In this document: piece by piece, positions 1-5,884 of the stretch
Layout: every line of letters begins with the position of its first letter
How positions within the stretch are numbered: position 1 is the first letter of the stretch
Source: an uncultured Alphaproteobacteria bacterium
GTDB taxonomy: Bacteria > Pseudomonadota > Alphaproteobacteria > Rhizobiales > Beijerinckiaceae
NCBI GenBank assembly: GCA_937903315.1
Contig: CALCZO010000324.1
Location: forward strand, 1 to 13,288
Length of the DNA stretch: 13,288 nt
Reading direction: 5' to 3'
Notes under the pieces: model-generated
Databases searched by the model: none
Told to the model about the DNA's origin: nothing
The model's input: the letters and a program-made list of their open reading frames with translations, nothing else
Position numbers and translations under genes: made by a program

Positions 1-509
1 TGTCGCTGAAGCTGACGCCGAAGCAGGTGCGCGCCGGCAACGAATTCACCTGGGGCGCGATCCTTGAGGTCGCCAAGCTGTTCGCGGCGATCTTCGTCTG
101 CGTCATCCCGGTCATCGCCATCCTGAAGGCGGGGCCGAACGGTGCCATGGCGGGGCTGGTGGCGCTGGTCAGCAATGCGGACGGCAGCGAGAACATCCGG
201 ATGTACTATTTCCTGACCGGCATCCTGTCGTCGTTCCTCGACAACGCGCCGACCTATCTGGTGTTCTTCGAGCTTGCGGGCGGCAATCCTGTCGAGTTGA
301 TGACGACCAAGGCTGCGGTGCTGAAGGCCATCTCGCTCGGCGCGGTGTTCATGGGTGCCAATACCTATATCGGCAACGCGCCAAACCTGATGGTCGCCAC
401 CATCGCCAAGGACATGGGCGTCAAGATGCCGAGTTTTGTCGGCTACATGACGTGGTCGACCGCGCTGCTGGTGCCGGTGCTGCTGTTCGTCGGGTTCTAC
501 ATGCTCTGA
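1..509 (+). CDS. Cation:proton antiporter, CitMHS/NhaD-like, 3' end only
   Basis: This is the C-terminal part of an inner-membrane transporter of the citrate-transporter/NhaD-type ion transporter superfamily, probably a Na+/H+ antiporter. The reading frame is open from base 3, so the true start lies left of the window; the GTG at 27 is only an internal valine codon. About 169 residues are visible, with four hydrophobic stretches: near the left edge, around the SFLDNAPTYLVFFE motif, around the GANTYIGNAPNLMV motif, and at the extreme C-terminus ending FVGFYML. The two motifs containing N-A-P resemble the paired re-entrant or unwound segments expected in this superfamily. The gene ends 13 bases before the end of the convergent glcF, so the two are not co-transcribed. 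The substrate cannot be settled from this fragment; an organic-anion carrier is the main alternative. The family call is solid, the ion specificity is inferred. Confidence 0.8.
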   Translation, partial: SLKLTPKQVRAGNEFTWGAILEVAKLFAAIFVCVIPVIAILKAGPNGAMAGLVALVSNADGSENIRMYYFLTGILSSFLDNAPTYLVFFELAGGNPVELMTTKAAVLKAISLGAVFMGANTYIGNAPNLMVATIAKDMGVKMPSFVGYMTWSTALLVPVLLFVGFYML

Positions 510-522
510 GGGGGGAGCGGCG

Positions 523-1836
523 TCAGGCCAGCCCCTCCGGCTTGGGTCCGCCGGTCGCCCAGTCGATCAGTTCGACGGTATGGACGATCGGGGTCGCATC
601 GCCCCGGTCGGCCAGGCCCTTGGCGATCTGGGTCATGCAGCCGATGTTGCCGGCGGCGATGATGTCCGGCCTGACCTTGCCGATGTTGGTCACCTTGCGC
701 TCACGCAAGGCGCCGGCAATCTCGGGCTGGAGGATGTTGTAGACCCCGGCCGAACCGCAGCAGATATGGCCTTCGGGCACATCCCTGACCTTGAAACCGG
801 CGGCGGCGAGCAGCTTTTTCGGCACATCGGTGATCTTCTGGCCGTGCTGCATCGAGCAGGCGGAATGATAGGCGACGACCTGCCCGGTCGGAATCGCGGG
901 TTTGAGGTCCAGCGTGGCGAGGTACTCGGTCACGTCTTTGGCCAGCGCCGAGACACGGGCCGCCCGCGCCGCCCAGACCGGATCGTCGCGCAGCATGAAG
1001 CCGTAATCCTTGACCGTGGTGCCGCAGCCCGAGGCGGTGATCAGGATCGCATCCGCCCCGCGCGCGTCGATCTCCGCCGTCCAGGCCGCGATCTGCCGGC
1101 GGGCAAAATCATGCGCGTCATGCTCCTTGCCCATGTGGTGGACCAGAGCGCCGCAGCAGCCCTCGCCCTCAGGGATGACCACCTCGATGCCGTGGCGGGT
1201 GAGCATGCGGATGGTCGCCGCGTTGATCGCCGGATCAAGGACCGTCTGGGCGCAGCCAGACATCAGGATGACCCGGCCCCTGCGGCTGACCGGGCTGTGC
1301 ACGCCCGGCCCTTCGAGCGCCGAGCGGCCGATGGGGCCCGATGGCGCCAGCGCCAGCATCGCCTTCATGCGCCCGCCGATCACCGGCAGGTGGCCAAACA
1401 GCGGGGCGAGCGGCTTGGCCAGCTTGGCCCCGAGTAGGGCCAGCCGGAAGCGTCCGGGATACGGCAGCAGCGCAGCCAGCACGCTGCGCAGCATCCGGTC
1501 ATGCCACGGGCGCTTGTAGGTCTGTTCGACATGCGCGCGGGCGTGGTCGATCAGGTGCATGTAATGCACGCCCGAGGGGCATGTGGTCATGCAGGACAGG
1601 CAGGACAGGCAGCGGTCGAGATGCTGGACGATCTCGGGCGTCGCCGGACGGTCGTTCTCGAACATGTCCTTGATCAGATAGATGCGGCCGCGCGGCGAAT
1701 CGAGTTCATCGCCGAGCAGCAGGTAGGTCGGACAGGTCGCGGTGCAGAAACCGCAATGGACACAGGTGCGCAGGATCTTTTCCGACGTCTGCATCGCGCT
1801 GTCGGCAAGCTGGGCGGAGGTAAAGCTGGTTTGCAT
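523..1836 (-). CDS. glcF: Glycolate oxidase iron-sulfur subunit GlcF
   Basis: GlcF carries electrons from the flavin subunits of glycolate oxidase toward the membrane quinone pool. The 437-residue protein has two 4Fe-4S ligand sets of the form CxxCxxCxxxCP: C25, C28, C31, C35 and C76, C79, C82, C86. Two cysteine-rich CCG domains follow. The first has SGC near residue 194 and GEGCCGA at 224-230; the second has HSACSMQHG and later ICCGSAG. Length and domain order match the family (about 400-440 residues). The ATG at 1836 gives the normal MQTxFTxAQLAD N-terminus and is preceded by GGAAA at 1845-1849, 8 bases upstream. A second MQTS occurs at residue 15 but starts too close to the first cysteine cluster. 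It is the last gene of glcDEF, 15 bases after glcE. A heterodisulfide-reductase-like lactate or 2-hydroxyacid subunit is excluded mainly by its neighbours. Confidence 0.96.
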   Translation of the reverse strand: MQTSFTSAQLADSAMQTSEKILRTCVHCGFCTATCPTYLLLGDELDSPRGRIYLIKDMFENDRPATPEIVQHLDRCLSCLSCMTTCPSGVHYMHLIDHARAHVEQTYKRPWHDRMLRSVLAALLPYPGRFRLALLGAKLAKPLAPLFGHLPVIGGRMKAMLALAPSGPIGRSALEGPGVHSPVSRRGRVILMSGCAQTVLDPAINAATIRMLTRHGIEVVIPEGEGCCGALVHHMGKEHDAHDFARRQIAAWTAEIDARGADAILITASGCGTTVKDYGFMLRDDPVWAARAARVSALAKDVTEYLATLDLKPAIPTGQVVAYHSACSMQHGQKITDVPKKLLAAAGFKVRDVPEGHICCGSAGVYNILQPEIAGALRERKVTNIGKVRPDIIAAGNIGCMTQIAKGLADRGDATPIVHTVELIDWATGGPKPEGLA

Positions 1837-1851
1837 GGATCGGGTTTCCGC

Positions 1852-3027
1852 TCAGCCCATCAGGCCGGGATTGAACAGCCGGTCGGGATCGACCGAGCGG
1901 CGCAGCCCTTCGGAGAGACGGCCCAGCGCCTCGCCTTCGGGATGGAACACCGGAACGGCGGCGCGCAGGTCGGCCGGGGCATGGATCAACGTCGCATGAC
2001 CGCCGCGCGCGGCAACCGCGCCGCGGATGGCAAACGCGCCGCCATCGCCTTCCGCCGGCACGGCCAGCCAGACCAGCCCGCCGCCCCAGTCGTAATAATG
2101 GCCGGCGATCGCCACCGTCCGGCCGATCTCCGCCACCGTTGCCGGCCCGTCCGACGGCCTGACCGACAGCCGCCAGACCGCCAGCGTCGCGCCGGCCCCG
2201 GCCAGCGGCGACAGCGCCGCCAGCCCCTGCCACAGGGTCGCGGTTTCGGCCGCCTCCAGCGTCTCGACCGCGCCGTAGGGCCGGAGCAGACCGGCGAGCG
2301 CCGCGCCGCGATAGGCGAGCGAGGGCGCAAACCCCTCTATCCGCATCAGGGTGACGCTGTCCGCCCCCTTGGGCAGGTGGGCCGCGCCGGAGACCTCGAA
2401 CGGCGTGGTCAGCGCGGCAGACAGCGCGGCCACCGCGCGGGCGTCATCGAGCCCGCGGATCAGCAGCGTGCGCGCCGTCTCGGGCCGCGGCAGCACCTTG
2501 AAAATCACCTCGGTCAGCGGGCCGAGCGTCCCCCAGGCCCCCGATTGCAGCTTGACCAGATCGAGCCCGGTGACGTTCTTCATCACCCGCCCGCCGGCCT
2601 TGATCGCCTCGCCCTTGCCGTTGACGAAGCGGACGCCGATCAGGCTATCGCGCGCGGCACCGGCGCTGATGCGGCGGGGCCCGGAGAGATTGCCGGCGGC
2701 TATCGTGCCGATGGTCGGCGTGCCGACCGTGCCCAGAAGGCCGCGATGGTCAACCGGCTCGAACGGCAGCATCTGGCCTTTTTCGGCCAGGGCGGCCTCG
2801 ACCTCGGCCAGCGGCGTGCCGGCGCGCGCGCCGATGACCATCTCCGCCGGTTCATAGAGCGTGATGCCGGTCAGACCGGCCAGCGACAGGGTGGCCGGTG
2901 CGGCAACCGGGCGGCCGATGGTCTGGCGCGTGCCGCCGCCGACAATCCTGAGCGGCGTTTTCGCGGCACGGGCAGCGGCGACCGCCGCGATGACGCCGGC
3001 CTCGGTGGTAGGGGAATGGCCGGTCAT
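1852..3027 (-). CDS. glcE: Glycolate oxidase FAD-binding subunit GlcE
   Basis: GlcE is the second flavin-type subunit of the GlcDEF glycolate dehydrogenase complex and is needed for activity together with GlcD and GlcF. The 391-residue protein has a PCMH-type FAD-binding fold. VGGGTRQTIG at 29-38 stands in the pyrophosphate-binding position. Further conserved stretches are GTIAAGNLSGPRR (107-119), a VMKNVTGLDLVKL stretch (about 149-161) and GTLGPLTEV (167-175). The C-terminus ends DRLFNPGLMG, the usual ending of this group. The start ATG directly abuts the stop codon of glcD (TGAATG), and AAGGG at 3037-3041 lies 9 bases upstream inside the glcD end, so translational coupling is likely. It lacks the extended FAD-oxidase C-terminal domain present in GlcD, as is normal for GlcE. 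No damage is visible. Confidence 0.95.
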   Translation of the reverse strand: MTGHSPTTEAGVIAAVAAARAAKTPLRIVGGGTRQTIGRPVAAPATLSLAGLTGITLYEPAEMVIGARAGTPLAEVEAALAEKGQMLPFEPVDHRGLLGTVGTPTIGTIAAGNLSGPRRISAGAARDSLIGVRFVNGKGEAIKAGGRVMKNVTGLDLVKLQSGAWGTLGPLTEVIFKVLPRPETARTLLIRGLDDARAVAALSAALTTPFEVSGAAHLPKGADSVTLMRIEGFAPSLAYRGAALAGLLRPYGAVETLEAAETATLWQGLAALSPLAGAGATLAVWRLSVRPSDGPATVAEIGRTVAIAGHYYDWGGGLVWLAVPAEGDGGAFAIRGAVAARGGHATLIHAPADLRAAVPVFHPEGEALGRLSEGLRRSVDPDRLFNPGLMG

Positions 3028-4458
3028 TCAGTTGCGCCCTTCGAGCGGGAAAACCTTGGCCGGGTTGAGCAGCCAGGCCGGATCAAACACCGCGCGGATC
3101 GCCATCTGCTGGTCCAGATCGGCCTTGGCGAACTGGTGCGGCATCAGATCGCGCTTCTCGATGCCGACGCCGTGTTCACCGGTGAGACAGCCGCCGACAT
3201 CAACGCAGAGGCGGAGAATATCCATCCCCGCCGCCTCCGCCTTCGCCGCCTCGGCGGGATCGTTGACGTTGTAGAGGATCAAGGGATGCATGTTGCCGTC
3301 GCCGGCGTGAAAAACGTTGGCGACACGAAGGCCGTATTTTTTCACGATGGCATCGGTCTCGCGCAGGACATGGGCGAGCTGGCCGGTCGGCACGGTTCCG
3401 TCCATGCAGATGTAGTCGGCAATGCGCCCGGTGGCGCCGAAGGCCGATTTGCGCCCCTTCCAGATCGCCGCCGTCTCCATCGCCGATTTCGATTCGCGGA
3501 TCGTCTCGACGCCATGGCGGCGGGCGATGGCGACGATGCGGGCGAGCGCGTCGTCCATCTCGGTGTCCGATCCCTCGACCTCGATGATCAGCAGGGCCTC
3601 GGCCTCCAGCGGGTAGCCGGCCTTGGCGAAATCCTCGACGATGGCAATGGCCTGTTTGTCCATGAATTCCATCGCCACCGGAATGATGCCGGCCCCGATG
3701 ATCGCGGCGACGCATTCGCCCGCCGCTTCCGCGCTTGCAAAGCCGAACAGCACCGGGCGCGCACCTTCGGCTTTTTTCAGGATGCGGACCGTCGCCTCGG
3801 TGACGATGGCGAGCTGGCCTTCCGAGCCGCAGATCAACCCGAGGTGATCGAGCCCCGGCGCATCGCAATGGGCGCCGCCGATATCGACGACCGTGCCGTC
3901 AAGCAGGACGGCCCTGACGCCCATCAGATTGTTTGTGGTGACCCCGTATTTGAGACAATGGGCGCCGCCGGAATTCATGCCGATGTTGCCGGCGATCGTG
4001 CAGGCCAATTGCGACGAGGGATCAGGGGCGTAGAAAAACCCGTCAGCGTCGACGGCATTGGAAATGCCGAGATTGGTGACGCCGGCCTGCACGCGCACGA
4101 CGCGGTTGGGATAGTCGACCTCGAGAATGCGGTTGAGCCGCGAGACGCCGAGGATGACCGCATCTTCCTGCGGGGTGGATCCGCCGCACAGCGAAGTGCC
4201 GGCCCCGCGCGGCACCACCGGCACGCCCTGCGCGCTGAGATAGGCCAGCACCGCGCTGACCTCCTCGGTGCTGGAGGGCAGCACAACCGCCAGCGGCATG
4301 CGGCGGTAGGCGGTAAAGGCGTCGGTCTCGAATGCCTTGCACTCGTTGGCGCTGGTGATCAGCGCCTCATGCGGCACTAATCTGGCGAGCCCGGCGATGA
4401 TCTCGTCGCGGCGAGCGAGAATGTCGGCACGCGGCACGGGGAAAGCGATGGCGGTCAT
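3028..4458 (-). CDS. glcD: Glycolate oxidase FAD-linked catalytic subunit GlcD
   Basis: GlcD is the FAD-linked subunit that oxidises glycolate, and often D-lactate or other 2-hydroxyacids, in the GlcDEF complex. The 476-residue protein has an N-terminal PCMH FAD-binding domain with PRGAGTSLCGG at 83-93, SGGAHCLKYG at 163-172 and GSEGQLAIVTEATV at 211-224. The FAD-oxidase C-terminal domain carries HAGDGNMHP at 384-392 and GEHGVGIEK at 427-435. The ATG at 4458 is well placed: AGGAG at 4466-4470 sits 7 bases upstream. It is the first gene of a tight glcDEF run. The usual relatives glcC (regulator), glcB and a glycolate permease are not in the window, so control cannot be read directly. The likely role is salvage of glycolate from 2-phosphoglycolate or growth on external glycolate; that is inference. 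It carries one rare TTA leucine codon (4378-4380). Confidence 0.96.
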   Translation of the reverse strand: MTAIAFPVPRADILARRDEIIAGLARLVPHEALITSANECKAFETDAFTAYRRMPLAVVLPSSTEEVSAVLAYLSAQGVPVVPRGAGTSLCGGSTPQEDAVILGVSRLNRILEVDYPNRVVRVQAGVTNLGISNAVDADGFFYAPDPSSQLACTIAGNIGMNSGGAHCLKYGVTTNNLMGVRAVLLDGTVVDIGGAHCDAPGLDHLGLICGSEGQLAIVTEATVRILKKAEGARPVLFGFASAEAAGECVAAIIGAGIIPVAMEFMDKQAIAIVEDFAKAGYPLEAEALLIIEVEGSDTEMDDALARIVAIARRHGVETIRESKSAMETAAIWKGRKSAFGATGRIADYICMDGTVPTGQLAHVLRETDAIVKKYGLRVANVFHAGDGNMHPLILYNVNDPAEAAKAEAAGMDILRLCVDVGGCLTGEHGVGIEKRDLMPHQFAKADLDQQMAIRAVFDPAWLLNPAKVFPLEGRN

Positions 4459-4480
4459 GGCGGCACTCCTCAGCGAAGGA

Positions 4481-4505
4481 ACACGAGTGTAGAACCGGTC
4501 CCGGT
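4481..4505. promoter_or_regulatory. Two adjacent short palindromes in the glcD leader
   Basis: The 51-base gap between the DUF3422 gene and glcD holds two hyphenated palindromes, ACAC-GA-GTGT at 4481-4490 and ACCGG-TC-CCGGT at 4494-4505, only 3 bases apart. They lie just upstream of the glcD ribosome binding site. Two-base loops make stable RNA hairpins unlikely, so a protein-binding site (operator) is the better reading, for example for a GntR-type regulator such as those that control glycolate genes. The regulator itself is not visible and short palindromes are common in GC-rich DNA, so this is tentative. Confidence 0.3.
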
Positions 4506-4509
4506 GCGG

Positions 4510-5823
4510 TCAATGGTCGTGTTCGGAATGCACCTTACGAATGCGGCGCACCGCCATCGCCACGCCGAAGACGACAAGCGGCAGCGCCAGCGCTGTCATC
4601 ACGCCAGGATCCAGCTTGACCACGCCACCGTCCTTCAGGCCCTTGAACAGATAGCCGAGAAGGCCGAGGACGTAGTAGCTGACCGCCGCGACCGACAGGC
4701 CTTCCACCGTCTGCTGCATCCTCAGTTGCAACCGCGTGCGCTCGTTCATCGATTTCATCACCGCACGGTTCTGATCTTCGAGATCGACATAGACGCGGGT
4801 GCGCAGCAGGTTGGCGGTGCGCGCCACCTTGTCGGCAAGGCGTGACTGGCGCTCCTCCATCATCTGACAGGTGCGCATCGCCGGAGCCATGCGCCGGGCG
4901 AGGAACGTGGAAAACGTGACGTAGCCCTGAAGCGGGGTTTCGCGCAGGGCGGCGATCCGCTGGCCGACGATGCCGTCATAGGCGCGCGAGGCGGAAAAGC
5001 GGTATCCTGATCGGGTGGTGTCCGCCTCAAGCTGGGCCGCGCTGCGCATCAACTGGTCAAGCAACTGGTTGTTGGCCTCCAGCCCCTCGGTCGTCGTCAT
5101 CGCGGCGGCAATCTCGGTCAGCGTGTCCTCCACCGCCTTGACCGAAGGGGCGAGTTCCTGGGCCTGCGGCAGGCCGAGCAGGGCGAGCGTGCGGTAGGTC
5201 TCGATCTCCATCAGGCGCTGGGTCAGGGCGCCGGCGGCATCCTGCGTCAGACCCTGATTGACAACGAGATAGCGGATGAACCCGTCCGAAGAGACCTTGA
5301 AGTCGGTCGCTGCCAGTGCGGCTCCGCCATCAAGCAGTGCAGCGGCGAGCGAGGTCGGATCGAACACCGACGACAGCCCCTCCTCCGGGCCATACTCGAC
5401 CAGATGCAGATCGATCGAGACGAGGTGGGGGCCGGGTTGGGGCAAATCGCGCATGACATGGGCAAGAGGCGCGGCGGGGCGATCGAACGGGTAGCGGTCG
5501 CTGCCGGCGATCTCGCAGGTGTAGGTGGTGAACTCGGAATGCTGCTCCCAACGCAGCACCGCATCCGACATCTGGATCACGCAATGCTTGACGCCCTCGA
5601 CCGGGCCCTTCAGCCCGCGTGCGGCACAGAAGGCGGTGAGCGCCGCCCGGTCTCTCGCCGCCGCCTCGAAATCGGTCATGAAGGCGAACCGCAGGATACG
5701 GCTCGGCGTCGCCACCGGATGGAACGGCCGGGCGTGGACCTCGGCCAGCACCGCCCCGCGCAGCGGATGCGGCTCGAAGGTGAAATAGGGCGGCGCGGAC
5801 GTCGCGCGCTTCGCATCGGTCAC
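4510..5823 (-). CDS. DUF3422 family membrane-anchored protein of unknown function
   Basis: The protein matches the DUF3422 family by its N-terminal signature, HPLRGAVLAEVHARPF, soon after the start. The middle is a long, largely soluble and helical region, and the C-terminus has two membrane segments, one around SYYVLGLLGYLF and one around ALALPLVVFGVAMAV, followed by a charged, His-rich tail (HSEHDH). The large domain is therefore probably cytoplasmic and tethered to the inner membrane by a C-terminal hairpin. I place the start at the GTG at 5823 (437 residues). AAGGA at 5833-5837 lies 9 bases upstream, and this leaves a true intergenic region to the divergent helicase. An ATG at 5886 would add 21 residues but has no visible ribosome binding site and would overlap the helicase start. 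The biochemical function is unknown. It lies 51 bases before glcD in the same direction, so co-transcription is possible but a functional link to glycolate is not shown. Confidence 0.85.
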   Translation of the reverse strand: MTDAKRATSAPPYFTFEPHPLRGAVLAEVHARPFHPVATPSRILRFAFMTDFEAAARDRAALTAFCAARGLKGPVEGVKHCVIQMSDAVLRWEQHSEFTTYTCEIAGSDRYPFDRPAAPLAHVMRDLPQPGPHLVSIDLHLVEYGPEEGLSSVFDPTSLAAALLDGGAALAATDFKVSSDGFIRYLVVNQGLTQDAAGALTQRLMEIETYRTLALLGLPQAQELAPSVKAVEDTLTEIAAAMTTTEGLEANNQLLDQLMRSAAQLEADTTRSGYRFSASRAYDGIVGQRIAALRETPLQGYVTFSTFLARRMAPAMRTCQMMEERQSRLADKVARTANLLRTRVYVDLEDQNRAVMKSMNERTRLQLRMQQTVEGLSVAAVSYYVLGLLGYLFKGLKDGGVVKLDPGVMTALALPLVVFGVAMAVRRIRKVHSEHDH

Positions 5824-5884
5824 GGGTTCTGGTCCTTGTCGCTGGTCCCTTGCCGGGACCCCATCATCGGGCAAAACGCATGAC
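5824..5884. promoter_or_regulatory. Divergent intergenic region with direct and inverted repeats
   Basis: This is the only divergent gene boundary in the window, so promoters for both DUF3422 (leftward) and the helicase operon (rightward) should lie here or just inside the genes. A direct repeat, CTGGTCCTTG at 5829-5838 and CTGGTCCCTTG at 5842-5852, is followed by an inverted copy, so that GGTCCC (5844-5849) and GGGACC (5855-5860) form a perfect 6-base palindrome with a 5-base spacer. The left repeat overlaps the DUF3422 ribosome binding site. I see no convincing -35/-10 pair and no alphaproteobacterial LexA box (GTTC-N7-GTTC). The repeats are seen; their role as an operator is inferred. Confidence 0.4.

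Noticed and set aside
510..522. Possible terminator between the antiporter and glcF
   Set aside because: The 13-base gap is G-rich but contains no inverted repeat or T-run.
1501..4380. A 959-codon open frame on the plus strand, antisense to glcF, glcE and glcD
   Set aside because: It runs in exact codon register opposite the three glc genes. In that register a stop needs a TTA, CTA or TCA codon on the coding strand, all rare in GC-rich genes; it ends at a single TTA leucine codon of glcD. Its translation is rich in Arg, Gly, Asp and His with no recognisable domain.
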